Positions 40,065-49,614 of a DNA stretch of 64,000 bases are shown here, piece after piece (the stretch's first letter is position 1; every line of letters starts with the position of its first letter). The stretch spans positions 39,774 to 103,773 of the forward strand of contig NZ_LMFS01000004.1 of assembly GCF_001426945.1 (NCBI RefSeq). Direction: 5' to 3'. The translations under genes were made by a program, and so were the position numbers. This DNA comes from Pseudolabrys sp. Root1462 (GTDB lineage: Bacteria; Pseudomonadota; Alphaproteobacteria; Rhizobiales; Xanthobacteraceae). The notes under the pieces are model-generated. The model was not told the origin of the DNA and did no database searches. It saw only the letters and a list, made by a program, of their open reading frames with translations.

Positions 40065-41435
40065 ATGCACCCCGTTTTTGCCGCCGGAGAGACCCGCGGC
40101 ACCCCGATCTGGTTCGTTCATGCCGGCAATGCCGAGACCGTTTTGGCCGGCTTCGGTGACCGCGAGCGGGCTTTCGCCGCGGCGGCGGGCTTCGAGGCGA
40201 AACCCGGTAAGCTGCTGCTCATCCCCGCGCTCGACGGCAAGCTTGCCGGCGTGCTGTTCGGCCTGGAGAAGCCCGGCGACCTGATCGACACGTTCCGTCC
40301 CGGCGCGCTCGTCAACCTGCTGCCGGCCGGCACCTACCGCTTTGCCAATGCGCCGCACGATGCGCGGCTCGCCGCGCTGGCCTTCGCCACCGGCGCCTAT
40401 CAATTCACCCGCTACCGCAAGGGCGACGCGCGCAAGATTAAGCTCGTCGTGCCGAAGGGCGTCGATGGCGAGGAAGTCGGCCGCATCGCCGAGGGCGTGG
40501 CGCTGGCGCGTGATCTCACCAACACGCCGGCCAACGACATGGGGCCGGAAGAGCTTGAGGCCGCAGCGCGCAAGCTCGCCGCCGCGCATGGCGCCAAGAT
40601 CCAGGTGACGAGCGGCGATAAGCTCGCCAAGGAATTCCCGCTGATCCACGCGGTCGGCATGGGCTCGCCGCGCGCGCCGCGTCTGATCGACATCACCTGG
40701 GGCAAGGACAAGGACCCCAAGGTCACGCTGGTCGGCAAGGGTGTCTGCTTCGATACTGGCGGGCTCGACATCAAGCCATCGAGCGGCATGCTCAACATGA
40801 AGAAGGACATGGGTGGCGCGGCGAGCGTGCTCGGCCTTGCGCACATGATCATGGCCGGCAAGATGAAGCTGCGCCTGCGCGTGCTGATTCCCGCGGTCGA
40901 AAACTCGATATCGGGGCGCAGCTTCCGGCCGCGCGATGTCTATGCCTCGCGCAAAGGCCTCACCGTCGAGATCGGCAATACCGACGCCGAAGGCCGCCTG
41001 GTCCTTGCCGATGCGCTGACGCTCGCCAGCGAGGACAAGCCGGCGCTGATCGCCGACTTCGCCACCCTCACCGGGGCGGCACGCGTGGCGCTGGGCGCTT
41101 CACTGCCGGCGCTGTTCAGCAACGACGACAAGCTAGCCGCCGACATGGGCAAGGCCGGCCTTGCCGAGAACGATCCGGTGTGGCGGCTGCCGCTGTGGCA
41201 GCCTTACGAGGCGCAGCTCGATTCGAAAGTGTCCGACATCAACAATATCGGCAGCGACGGCTTCGGCGGCGCCATCATCGCAGCGTTGTTCCTGAAGAAG
41301 TTCGTCGATGTGCCGTCGTGGGTGCATTTCGACATCTTCGCCTGGACGCCATCGGCCAGACCGGGACGCCCTGAGGGCGCCGAACTGATGGCGGCGCGGG
41401 CGCTCTACGGCGTGCTGTGCGCACGCTATGGGTGA
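40065..41435 (+). CDS. Leucyl aminopeptidase family protein (M17)
   Basis: Cytoplasmic di-metal aminopeptidase, 456 residues. The catalytic domain has VGKGVCFDTGGLDIKPSS, MKKDMGGAA, the diagnostic NTDAEGRLVLADAL (with catalytic Arg) and ATLTGAARVALG. The N-terminal 170 residues are shorter than in E. coli PepA, which is usual for this PepB-like rhizobial subgroup. It begins an apparent operon with the NlpC/P60 gene, overlapping it by eight bases. GGAG precedes the ATG. A role in general peptide turnover is likely. Confidence 0.93.
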   Translation: MHPVFAAGETRGTPIWFVHAGNAETVLAGFGDRERAFAAAAGFEAKPGKLLLIPALDGKLAGVLFGLEKPGDLIDTFRPGALVNLLPAGTYRFANAPHDARLAALAFATGAYQFTRYRKGDARKIKLVVPKGVDGEEVGRIAEGVALARDLTNTPANDMGPEELEAAARKLAAAHGAKIQVTSGDKLAKEFPLIHAVGMGSPRAPRLIDITWGKDKDPKVTLVGKGVCFDTGGLDIKPSSGMLNMKKDMGGAASVLGLAHMIMAGKMKLRLRVLIPAVENSISGRSFRPRDVYASRKGLTVEIGNTDAEGRLVLADALTLASEDKPALIADFATLTGAARVALGASLPALFSNDDKLAADMGKAGLAENDPVWRLPLWQPYEAQLDSKVSDINNIGSDGFGGAIIAALFLKKFVDVPSWVHFDIFAWTPSARPGRPEGAELMAARALYGVLCARYG

Positions 41436-42267
41436 CATGCTCGACCCCCGCCTCAATCCCTATCGCCCCGACATTGCCGCCGCGCAACTGCGCGGCCGGG
41501 TCGAAGCGGCGCAGTTCGTCGAGGCCACCACCTATGAGGTGATCGAACCGGTTGCGGATATCCGCCGCGATCCGGCGCACGAAGCGGCGCTCGATACGCA
41601 GGCGCTGAAGGGCGAACGCGTCGCGGTCTATGAGCTGAGCGAGGAAGGCTGGGCTTGGGGCCAACTCGAGCGCGATGGCTATGTCGGTTATCTGTCGGCT
41701 AACGCGCTCGGCCCGGTCGGCGCCGCGCCGACGCATCAAGTCAGCGTGCCGCGCACCTTTGGCTTCCCGGCCGCCAATATCAAGTTGCCGCCGATGATCG
41801 CGCTGCCGATGGGCGCCGGCATCGCCGTCGCCAGGACGACCGACAGCTTCGCCGTTGATGGCTATGGCTGGCATTATCCGCTGCACCACGTCGCGCCGCT
41901 CGCCGCGCCGGGCGACTTCGTGGCCATGGCCGAGATGTTTGTCAGCACGCCCTATCTGTGGGGCGGCAAGTCATGGCTCGGCATCGACTGCTCGGGCCTG
42001 GTGCAACTCGCGCTGCAGACGGCCGGGCAAGACGGCCCGCGCGACACCTATATGCAGGAAAAGGCCCTCGGCCGACCGGTGGCGCTCGGCAACATCCGGC
42101 GCGGCGATCTGCTGTTCTGGAAGGGCCATGTCGCCATCGCCCGAGACGCGGAAACGATGATCCATGCCAACGCGCATCACATGATGGTGGCGATCGAGAA
42201 GACCGCCGACGCCATCGCCCGTATCAAGGCCACGGGCAGCGACGTGACCAGTGTGAAGCGGCTGTAA
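41428..42267 (+). CDS. NlpC/P60 family cell-wall peptidase with SH3 domains
   Basis: A 279-residue cysteine peptidase expected to cut peptidoglycan peptides (dipeptidyl-peptidase VI type). Two bacterial SH3-like domains occupy about 25-150. The C-terminal NlpC/P60 domain has the nucleophile Cys188 in WLGIDCSGLVQ, His234 in FWKGHVAIARD and HANAHHMM as third site. No signal peptide is visible, so it may act on imported wall peptides in the cytoplasm. It overlaps the aminopeptidase gene, which suggests joint recycling of muropeptide-derived peptides. Confidence 0.9.
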   Translation: MGDMLDPRLNPYRPDIAAAQLRGRVEAAQFVEATTYEVIEPVADIRRDPAHEAALDTQALKGERVAVYELSEEGWAWGQLERDGYVGYLSANALGPVGAAPTHQVSVPRTFGFPAANIKLPPMIALPMGAGIAVARTTDSFAVDGYGWHYPLHHVAPLAAPGDFVAMAEMFVSTPYLWGGKSWLGIDCSGLVQLALQTAGQDGPRDTYMQEKALGRPVALGNIRRGDLLFWKGHVAIARDAETMIHANAHHMMVAIEKTADAIARIKATGSDVTSVKRL

Positions 42268-42295
42268 GAACTCCCACCGCGTCGGCGCGCTTGTC

Positions 42296-42315
42296 GTCCC
42301 CGCGAAAGCGGGGAC
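42296..42315. repeat. Intergenic hairpin, CCCCGCGAAAGCGGGG type
   Basis: GTCCCCGC-GAAA-GCGGGGAC, an 8-base-pair stem with a stable GAAA tetraloop between the convergent NlpC and DsbA-like genes. It matches one arm of the double element at 18222-18305. It may act as a bidirectional 3' hairpin but lacks a T-run. Confidence 0.7.
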
Positions 42316-42324
42316 CACAGATTG

Positions 42325-43014
42325 CTAAGGGCACATCACCGTGCCGCATTTGGCGACCGAATTGACCGCCTCAGTCAGCGCCTTTTTGCCCGGATAGCCG
42401 ACAAAGGCGACGCCGCCGACAATAATGCCCGGGGTCGCCTGAATGCCGAGCTGATCGCCGATGCGCAGGTGTTCCTTCATCACCGTGGCGAATTCGTTTT
42501 CGCTGGCGATCTTGCGCACTTCGACGGATTCCAGGCCGATCGCCTTCGCCGCGGCGAAGGCGCGCTGGTCGTCGATGGTGCCGCGATCGCCGTAGACCAG
42601 GTGGTGGAATTTATAGAAGTCCTCAGGCGAGGCCATTTTCGCCACGGCATATTCAACCCGCGCCGCCAGGATAGAGGGAATGCCGAGCACCGGGAACGGC
42701 ACCAGCACCAGGCGCAGGTCCTTGTTCTTCTGCGTCAGCTCCGCGAGATCGAGCGAGGCTCTCCGGCAATACGGACAATTGAGATCGTAGAACTCGTACA
42801 GCGTTACCTTGCCTTTCGGATTGGCGACGACGACGATGTTCTTCAGCGACTCGATGCGCTCGACCAGTTCCGGCGGCACGCTGTGATTGGCAATCGGCGT
42901 GCCATCGTCCGCCATGATCGGAAATTGCGCGTCGTCGGCCCGCGCCGTGAGTGGCGCAAAAAGCAGGATCATCGACAAGACGGCAAGGCGAAGGCGAGAG
43001 GCGGTCACGGGCAT
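42325..43014 (-). CDS. DsbA family thiol-disulfide oxidoreductase
   Basis: A periplasmic thioredoxin-fold protein of 229 residues. It has a signal peptide (MPVTASRLRLAVLSMILLFAPLTARA) and the active site CPYC at 80-83 in FYDLNCPYCRRASLDLAEL, with a helical insertion and the cis-proline loop IQATPGIIVGG. It resembles the Com1-like branch. It would oxidise or isomerise disulfides; its neighbours give no specific substrate, although the pilus and minor pilins nearby are cysteine-bearing. Confidence 0.9.
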   Translation of the reverse strand: MPVTASRLRLAVLSMILLFAPLTARADDAQFPIMADDGTPIANHSVPPELVERIESLKNIVVVANPKGKVTLYEFYDLNCPYCRRASLDLAELTQKNKDLRLVLVPFPVLGIPSILAARVEYAVAKMASPEDFYKFHHLVYGDRGTIDDQRAFAAAKAIGLESVEVRKIASENEFATVMKEHLRIGDQLGIQATPGIIVGGVAFVGYPGKKALTEAVNSVAKCGTVMCP

Positions 43015-43081
43015 ACTCCAATAGTGCAGACACGCTCATGCCTGACTGCCGCATCATATTGCGAATCAACAATATGTGAGA

Positions 43082-43699
43082 TCAGGCCTGCAGCAGCGCG
43101 CCGAGTCGGGCCCGGTTCAGCGCCAGCCATTGCAGCGCCAGGATCATCGGCCCGTTGGCGACGCCGCCGCCCTGTACCAGCGCCACCGCATCGTCGAGCG
43201 ACAGCCGGATCGTCTCGATCCGCTCGCCCTCGTCGGCGGCTCCGGATCGCGCCGGCACACGGGAGGCATCGACGCTCGCCAGAAACAGGACGATGATTTC
43301 GTCGGTAATCCCGGGGGTGGTCATGAAGCTGAACAACTCGATCAGCCGGCCGGGCGCGACGCCGATTTCTTCTTCGCATTCACGCCGTGCCGCCGCCGCC
43401 TCGGTTTCGCCCGCCTCGACACGGCCGGCGACGATCTCGACCATGTCACCCTTGCCGGTCCCGATATGTGCCGGCAACCGGAACTGACGAATTAAAACGA
43501 CCTCGTCGCGGGCCAGATCCACCGGCAGCACGGCGATCACCCTGCCGCCGATCAGGATATCGCGCTGCTGCTGCAGCGGCGAGTGACCGGGGTCCCGCAA
43601 GGTCAGATGATAACGCCAGTAATCGCGAAAGCCGTCGGCCAGCTTGTCTGGCTCGCCAAGCTCGACATTCGCCGGGCGATCGGCAGGCAGCTTGGCCAT
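43082..43699 (-). CDS. NUDIX hydrolase, ADP-ribose pyrophosphatase-like
   Basis: A 205-residue cytoplasmic hydrolase. The NUDIX box GRVEAGETEAAAARRECEEE followed by IGV lies at 92-114, and VVLIRQFRLP, with FMTTPGITDEIIVLFLA downstream, fits the ADP-ribose/sugar-nucleotide pyrophosphatase (NudF) group. The gene begins one base before the yejF-like stop at 43700, so it is likely the last gene of the peptide-transporter transcript. The true substrate is not proven. Confidence 0.9.
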   Translation of the reverse strand: MAKLPADRPANVELGEPDKLADGFRDYWRYHLTLRDPGHSPLQQQRDILIGGRVIAVLPVDLARDEVVLIRQFRLPAHIGTGKGDMVEIVAGRVEAGETEAAAARRECEEEIGVAPGRLIELFSFMTTPGITDEIIVLFLASVDASRVPARSGAADEGERIETIRLSLDDAVALVQGGGVANGPMILALQWLALNRARLGALLQA

Positions 43700-45328
43700 C
43701 TACTGCGCCACCGCGTCGCCGGGCGCGGTCTCGATGTGGAACGCGGCGGCAAACAGCGCGCGCGTGTAGTCGCTCTTCGGGTTCTTGAACAGCTCGGCGG
43801 CGGCGCCCTCTTCTACCATCTTGCCGTCGCGCAGCACCAGCAGCCGCGACGCCAGCGCCGCGACCACGCGCAGGTCGTGCGAGATGAACATGTAGGTCAG
43901 ATCGCGCTTCTTCTGCAGATCGCGCAGCAGATCGACCATCTGCGCCTGGATCAGCATGTCGAGCGCCGAGGTCGGCTCGTCGAGCACGATGAATTTCGGC
44001 TCGAGCACGAGGGCGCGGGCAATCGCGACGCGCTGGCGCTGGCCGCCGGAGAATTCATGCGGATAGCGATGGCGCGTCGCCGCATCGAGGCCGACATCGG
44101 TCAGCGCGGCGATGACGCGCTGTTCGCGCTCGGCCTCGCCCAATTCGGGATGATGCACCCACAGGCCTTCCTCGATGATGTCGGACACCGACATGCGCGG
44201 CGACAGCGAGCCGTAAGGATCCTGGAACACGATCTGCATATCGCGGCGATAAGGCCGCATTTCCTTGAACGTCAGCCCCTGCACCGGATGGCCCATGAAG
44301 ACGACGGGGCCGTCCGACGAGATCAGCCGGAGGATCGCCAGGCCCAATGTCGTCTTGCCGGAGCCCGATTCGCCGACGACGCCGAGCGTCTCGCCCTTGC
44401 GCAGCTCGACTGAGACGCCATCGACCGCCTTGATGTGGCCGACCACCTTGCGCAGCACGCCGCGCTTGATCGGAAACCACACCTTCAGATCGTCGGTCTT
44501 GACCATGATGGGCGCGTCCGGCTTCGGCGGCGCCGGATCGGGCTTCGGTTCGGCGGCGAGCAGCGCCTGCGTATACGGATGCTGCGGCTTGGTGAACACT
44601 TCTTCCACCGGGCCCTGCTCAACGATTTCGCCGCGCTGCATGACGCAGACACGGTCGGCGAGCTTGCGCACGATACCGAGGTCGTGGGTGATGAACAGCA
44701 TCGACATGCCGAGGCGCGACTGGATGTCCTTCAGCAGCTTGAGGATCTGCGCCTGCACGGTGACGTCGAGCGCGGTCGTCGGCTCGTCGGCGATCAGGAG
44801 ATCCGGCTCGTTCGCGAGCGACATCGCGATCATGACGCGCTGGCGCTGGCCGCCCGACATCTGGTGCGGATAGCTCTGCAGTCGCCCTTCCGGATCGGGA
44901 ATGCCGACCTGGGTCAAGAGTTCGATGATGCGGGCCCGCGCCGCCTTGCCGGTGAGGCCCTTGTGCAGCAGCAGCACCTCGCCGATCTGTTTTTCGATCG
45001 TGTGCAGCGGATTGAGCGAGGTCATCGGCTCCTGGAAGATGATGGTGATGTCGTTGCCGCGAACCTTGCGGATCTCGTTCTCCGGCATCGCCAGCAATTC
45101 GCGGCCCTTGAAGGTGATGGTGCCGGAAGGATGACGCGCCGCCGGATAAGGCAGCAGCTTCATCACCGACAGCGCGGTGACCGACTTACCCGAGCCGCTC
45201 TCGCCGACCAGCGCCAGCGTCTCCCCCTTGCCGATCTCGAACGACACATGTTTGACGGCATGGATCTCGCGCTCGCCGACACCGAAGGCGACGGACAGAT
45301 CGGAAACCTTGAGCAGCGGTTCGGTCAT
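43700..45328 (-). CDS. yejF: Peptide ABC transporter, dual ATPase subunit (YejF-like)
   Basis: Fused ATPase of an oligopeptide importer, 542 residues with two nucleotide-binding halves. The first has [27 protein letters not shown] and [14 protein letters not shown]; the second has [30 protein letters not shown] and [12 protein letters not shown]. The dipeptide-type OppD/F C-terminal segments ([14 protein letters not shown]) follow each half. It ends the yejA-yejA-yejB-yejE-yejF order. In E. coli, Yej imports microcin C and peptides. Confidence 0.93.
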   Translation of the reverse strand: MTEPLLKVSDLSVAFGVGEREIHAVKHVSFEIGKGETLALVGESGSGKSVTALSVMKLLPYPAARHPSGTITFKGRELLAMPENEIRKVRGNDITIIFQEPMTSLNPLHTIEKQIGEVLLLHKGLTGKAARARIIELLTQVGIPDPEGRLQSYPHQMSGGQRQRVMIAMSLANEPDLLIADEPTTALDVTVQAQILKLLKDIQSRLGMSMLFITHDLGIVRKLADRVCVMQRGEIVEQGPVEEVFTKPQHPYTQALLAAEPKPDPAPPKPDAPIMVKTDDLKVWFPIKRGVLRKVVGHIKAVDGVSVELRKGETLGVVGESGSGKTTLGLAILRLISSDGPVVFMGHPVQGLTFKEMRPYRRDMQIVFQDPYGSLSPRMSVSDIIEEGLWVHHPELGEAEREQRVIAALTDVGLDAATRHRYPHEFSGGQRQRVAIARALVLEPKFIVLDEPTSALDMLIQAQMVDLLRDLQKKRDLTYMFISHDLRVVAALASRLLVLRDGKMVEEGAAAELFKNPKSDYTRALFAAAFHIETAPGDAVAQ

Positions 45329-45341
45329 GGCGTGTGCCTGC

Positions 45342-46520
45342 TCATCGGAACGTCTTGCGCGGGTCGAAGGCGTCGCGCACCGCCTCGCCGATGAAGATCA
45401 GGAGCGACAGCATGATGGCGATGGCGAAGAAGCCGGTGAGGCCGAGCCACGGCGCCTGGATGTTGGCCTTGCCCTGGCTCAGCAGTTCGCCGAGCGACGG
45501 CGAGCCCGGTGGCAGGCCGAAGCCGAGGAAGTCCAGCGCCGTCAGCGTCATCACCGACGACGACAGGATGAACGGCACGAAAGTCAGCGTGGCGACCATC
45601 GCGTTCGGCAGCAGATGGCGGAAGATGATGGTCGTGCTGCCGACGCCGAGCGCCCGGGCGGCCTGGATGTATTCGAAGTTCCGGCCGCGCAGGAATTCGG
45701 CGCGGACCAGGCCGACCAGCCGCACCCAGGAGAACAGCAGAAGAATGCCGAGGAGCACGAAGAAGCCCGGCACCAGCACCGACGATATGATCAGCAGCAG
45801 GTAGAGTTCGGGGATCGACGTCCAGATCTCGATGAAGCGCTGGAACAACAGGTCGGTCCAGCCGCCGAAATAGCCCTGCACCGCGCCGGCGGCGATGCCG
45901 ATGATCGACGACGCGATGGTCAGGCAGAGGCCGAACAGAACCGAGATACGGAAGCCATAGATCAGCCGCGCCAGCACGTCGCGGCCGCCATCGTCGGTGC
46001 CGAGCCAGTTGTATTCAAGCGTGCCGCATTTGGCGAAATTGTTCTTCGCCGCGAATTCGCAATCCTTCTCGGTCAGCGCCCAGGTCGGCTTCGACGGGAA
46101 CGGCGACGGCGGCTTCGACACCTGCGTCGAATAGGAGAACGGGATCGGCGGCCAGATGACGACGCCGCCTTCCTTCTGGATCAGGCCCATCAGATAGTCG
46201 TCGCGATAATCGGCGGCGGTGCCGAACAGCAGCGGGTCCTTGTCCTTGGCGAAGGCCGTGTCGGGATAGGTGAACACTGCCGGGAAGAACGACTTGCCGT
46301 TGACGTGGATGAAGATCGGCTTGTCGTTGGCGACGAATTCGGCGAACAGCGAAATGATGAACAGCGCCAGGAACAGCCACAGCGACCAGTAACCGCGCCG
46401 GTTGGTCTTGAAGTTGTCCCACCGCCGCCTGTTGAGCGGCGAGATGGCGATCCACCGCCTCGGCACCGGCTCGGGGCCGGTCGGCGTAATGGTCGCGGCA
46501 GGATCGACGCGGGTATCCAC
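45342..46520 (-). CDS. yejE: Peptide ABC transporter permease (YejE-like)
   Basis: Inner-membrane permease of 392 residues. After a polar N-terminus the first helix (SLWLFLALFIISLFAEFVA) is followed by a large periplasmic insertion typical of YejE (about 75-175), then five helices with the binding-protein-dependent transport loop EFLRGRNFEYIQAARALGVG. The start is GTG, three bases after the yejB stop, so translation is probably coupled. Confidence 0.93.
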   Translation of the reverse strand: MDTRVDPAATITPTGPEPVPRRWIAISPLNRRRWDNFKTNRRGYWSLWLFLALFIISLFAEFVANDKPIFIHVNGKSFFPAVFTYPDTAFAKDKDPLLFGTAADYRDDYLMGLIQKEGGVVIWPPIPFSYSTQVSKPPSPFPSKPTWALTEKDCEFAAKNNFAKCGTLEYNWLGTDDGGRDVLARLIYGFRISVLFGLCLTIASSIIGIAAGAVQGYFGGWTDLLFQRFIEIWTSIPELYLLLIISSVLVPGFFVLLGILLLFSWVRLVGLVRAEFLRGRNFEYIQAARALGVGSTTIIFRHLLPNAMVATLTFVPFILSSSVMTLTALDFLGFGLPPGSPSLGELLSQGKANIQAPWLGLTGFFAIAIMLSLLIFIGEAVRDAFDPRKTFR

Positions 46521-46523
46521 GGC

Positions 46524-47636
46524 TCAAACCTCCCGCGACTCGAAATCGATGCGCGGATCGATCCACGTATAAGTGAGATCGGCGATCAGGTTCACGACGA
46601 CGCCGACCAGCGAGAAGATGTAGAGCGTGGCGAAAACCACCGGATAATCGCGGTTGAGCACGCTTTCGAAGCCGAGCAGACCAAGACCGTCGAGGGAGAA
46701 AATCGTCTCGATCAGCAGCGAGCCGGCGAAGAAAGCGGACACGAAGGCCGAGGGAAAGCCGGCAATGACGATCAGCATCGCGTTACGGAACACGTGGCCG
46801 TACAGCACCTGATTCTGCGAGCAGCCCTTGGCGCGCGCGGTCAGCACGTATTGCTTGCGGATTTCTTCGAGGAACGAGTTCTTGGTGAGCAGCGTCATGG
46901 TGGCGAAGGCCGACAGCACCATCGACAGGATCGGCAGCGTCAGATGCCAGAAGTAGTCGGCGATCTGCGCGTACCAGGGCAGCGCCCAGAAATTCTCCGA
47001 GATCAGTCCGCGCAGCGGGAACCAGTTGAAGAACGAGCCGCCGGCAAACAGGATGATCAGCAGGATGGCGAACAGGAAACCCGGGATCGCGTAGCCGACG
47101 ATGATGATCGTCGAGGTCCACATGTCGAAACGCGAACCGGCATCGACCGCCTTCTTGATGCCGAGCGGGATCGATATGAGGTACGTCAGCAGCGTCATCC
47201 AGATGCCGAGGGACATCGAAACCGGCAGCTTTTCCTTGATCAGTTCCAGCACGGTGACGTCGCGGAAATAACTCGAGCCGAAATCGAAGCGAGCGTAATT
47301 CCACAGCATGATGCCGAAGCGCTCATAAGCCGGCTTGTCGAAGCCGAACTGCTTCTCCAGCTTCTTGATGAAGGCCGGATCGAGGCCCTGCGCGCCGCGA
47401 TATTTGGCATTGACGGCATCGACGGAGCCGCCGCCCTGCGCCATGCCGCGGTTGCTGAAATCGCCTTGCGAGCCGGAAATGCGCGAGGTGGCGCCGGTAT
47501 CCGAGCCCGACAGCTTGGCGATGACCTGCTCCACCGGTCCGCCCGGGGCGAACTGCACCACCACGAACGACACCAGCATGATGCCGAGCATGGTCGGCAC
47601 GATGAACAGCAGGCGGCGGAGGATATAGGCGGTCAT
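46524..47636 (-). CDS. yejB: Peptide ABC transporter permease (YejB-like)
   Basis: Inner-membrane permease of 370 residues. It begins AYILRRLLFIVPTMLGIMLVSFVVVQFAPGGP, the standard DppB/YejB opening, then has a long periplasmic loop with GSQGDFSNRG and the EAA loop FLEEIRKQYVLTARAKG. It pairs with YejE. A repeat separates it from the upstream binding-protein gene. Confidence 0.93.
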   Translation of the reverse strand: MTAYILRRLLFIVPTMLGIMLVSFVVVQFAPGGPVEQVIAKLSGSDTGATSRISGSQGDFSNRGMAQGGGSVDAVNAKYRGAQGLDPAFIKKLEKQFGFDKPAYERFGIMLWNYARFDFGSSYFRDVTVLELIKEKLPVSMSLGIWMTLLTYLISIPLGIKKAVDAGSRFDMWTSTIIIVGYAIPGFLFAILLIILFAGGSFFNWFPLRGLISENFWALPWYAQIADYFWHLTLPILSMVLSAFATMTLLTKNSFLEEIRKQYVLTARAKGCSQNQVLYGHVFRNAMLIVIAGFPSAFVSAFFAGSLLIETIFSLDGLGLLGFESVLNRDYPVVFATLYIFSLVGVVVNLIADLTYTWIDPRIDFESREV

Positions 47637-47650
47637 GTGATCCTCACTAC

Positions 47651-47760
47651 GTCATTCCGCGGCGCCGCGAAAGCGGCGAACCCGGAATCCAGAAGCACGA
47701 AGACGCCCTTCCATGCCGCTGGAATCCGGGTTCGCACCTCCGGTGCGTCCCGGAATGACG
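47651..47760. repeat. Intergenic repeat, CGTCATTCCGGG type
   Basis: GTCATTCCGCGGCGCCGCG at one end and GTCCCGGAATGACG at the other, with inner AACCCGGAATCCAG and GGAATCCGGGTTCGC. It fills the gap between yejB and the first yejA and is a relative of the copies at 14190 and 63686. Confidence 0.75.
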
Positions 47761-47769
47761 GTGCCATGG

Positions 47770-49614
47770 CTACCCCTTCTTCTCCGCTGCCCACCACGTA
47801 TCCGGAATGCCGCGCGCATAGCGCGGCTGGCGCGAAGGCCGCCCGAACACGTCCCAGTAGGCAATGCGGTGCGAGGCCAGGTACCACTGCGGAATCCAAT
47901 ACCGTCCGGCGCGGATCAGGCGGTCGAGCGCCTTCGCGGCACTGGTCATTTCTTCGCGGCTCGGCGCCGCGATGACCTTTTCGACCAGCGCGTCGATCGC
48001 TGGATCGGCGATGCCGGCGAGATTCTGCGCACCCCTGGCCTTGGCCAACTGCGAGGTGAAATAGCTGCGCAGCGAGTCGCCGGGCGTCGACGAAAAGCTC
48101 ATGCGCTCGACGGTGATATCGAAATCGAAGTCATCGACGCGGGCCCGGTATTGCACCGGATCGACCAGCCGCAGGCTGGCCTGGAAGCCGAGCAATTCGA
48201 GGCTTTTGATGAAAGTGAGGTGGTGCGGCTGAAAGCTCGGCTCCTCCGACAGGAACTCGATCGTGAAGGGCTTGCCGTTCGGCAGCATGCGCTTGCCGTC
48301 CTTCAGGACGATGCCGGCCTCGTTGAGCAGCGCCACCGCCTTGCGCAGCACATTGCGATCGGTGCCCGAACCATCGGTCACCGGCGGCACATAGGGCTCG
48401 CCGAACACCTCATCGGGTACTTTGCCGCGGAACGGCTCGAGCAGTTTCAGCTCAGCCTCGTCGGGCTTTCCTTTCGCCATCATCGGCGAATTCTGGAACA
48501 CCGAATGCGTGCGCAGATAAGCGCCATACATGATGTTCTTGTTGGTGTATTCGAAATCGAAGGCGTCGATCAGCGCCTCACGCACACGGCGATCCTGGAA
48601 CTGCGGCCGCCGCGTATTCATGAACCAGCCCTGCGCGCCGGACGGCGTGTCGTCCGGAAACACGTCGCGCTTGACCTTGCCTTCCTTGAGCGCCGGAAAG
48701 TCGTAGCGGGTCGCCCAGGTGCGCGCGGTGAACTCCTCGCGGAACAGATAGTTCTTCGCCGTGAAGCCGACGAAGGCTACCTCGCGATCCCGGTAGTATT
48801 CGTAACGGACCGTGTCGAAATTGTTCTGCCCGACCTCGACCGGAAGCTGGGCGCCCCACCAGTCCTTTACCCGCTCGAATTCGATGTAATGTCCGGCTTC
48901 GAAACGGCCGACCTTGTAGGCACCGGAGCCGAGCGGAATATCGAGCGTCGACTCGTCGAACGGCTTCTTGGCGTAATAGGTCTTCGAGAAGATCGGCATG
49001 CCGGCGACCGACAGCGGCACCTCGCGACCGCGGCCGGCCTTGAAACGCGCAATCACGCCCTTGTCGCCGTCTGCTTCCGCCTTGTCGAAGTCGCGCAGCA
49101 ACTGCGTAATGATCGGATGGCCTTTGTCCTTGAGCGTATTCAGGGACCACACCACGTCGTCCGCCGTCATCGGCGAACCGTCATGGAATGTCAGGCCGTC
49201 GCGCAAGGTGAAGCGATAGGTTTGCCCGTCGTCGGTAATACGCACGCTCTTGGCGGCGAGTCCGTACATGGCGTCCGGCTCGTCGCTCGCCCGCGCCATC
49301 AGCGTGGCAAAAGTGTAGTCCATGCCGAAGGCGCCATCGCCCTTGAGGATGTAGGTGTTGAGCGAATTGAAGGTCAGGAACGAGCCGTTATAGGTGCGTA
49401 GCGAAATGCATTCGGAATAGGCGCCGCCCTTTGGCGCCTCCGGATTGGCGTATGGGAAGTGCTTGAAGTCCGCCGGCAGCGCCAGATCGCCGAAAGCCGA
49501 CATGCCGTGGCGATCGGTGTCGAGGGCGATGGGTTGAGCATTCGCGGCGGTCGGCAGCTTGACGGCGGCGAGCGCGCCGGCCGACAAGAGAAGGGCGTGG
49601 CGCCGCGTAATCAT
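47770..49614 (-). CDS. Peptide ABC transporter substrate-binding protein (YejA-like), copy 1
   Basis: A 614-residue periplasmic binding protein of family 5. The N-terminus MITRRHALLLSAGALAAV has a twin-arginine motif, so Tat export is possible. The core has MSAFGDLALPADFKHFPYANPEAPKGG and SVRITDDGQTYRFTLRDGLTFHDG, characteristic of YejA. It is preceded by a paralogue; the two overlap by one base (TAATG), indicating translational coupling. Two binding proteins for one permease pair suggest a broader peptide range. Confidence 0.92.
   Translation of the reverse strand: MITRRHALLLSAGALAAVKLPTAANAQPIALDTDRHGMSAFGDLALPADFKHFPYANPEAPKGGAYSECISLRTYNGSFLTFNSLNTYILKGDGAFGMDYTFATLMARASDEPDAMYGLAAKSVRITDDGQTYRFTLRDGLTFHDGSPMTADDVVWSLNTLKDKGHPIITQLLRDFDKAEADGDKGVIARFKAGRGREVPLSVAGMPIFSKTYYAKKPFDESTLDIPLGSGAYKVGRFEAGHYIEFERVKDWWGAQLPVEVGQNNFDTVRYEYYRDREVAFVGFTAKNYLFREEFTARTWATRYDFPALKEGKVKRDVFPDDTPSGAQGWFMNTRRPQFQDRRVREALIDAFDFEYTNKNIMYGAYLRTHSVFQNSPMMAKGKPDEAELKLLEPFRGKVPDEVFGEPYVPPVTDGSGTDRNVLRKAVALLNEAGIVLKDGKRMLPNGKPFTIEFLSEEPSFQPHHLTFIKSLELLGFQASLRLVDPVQYRARVDDFDFDITVERMSFSSTPGDSLRSYFTSQLAKARGAQNLAGIADPAIDALVEKVIAAPSREEMTSAAKALDRLIRAGRYWIPQWYLASHRIAYWDVFGRPSRQPRYARGIPDTWWAAEKKG

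Noticed and set aside
45177-47975. A 932-codon plus-strand ORF
   Set aside because: Lies antisense to yejF, yejE and yejB, is rich in Arg/Glu/Gln/His and matches no family; a by-product of high GC at third positions.
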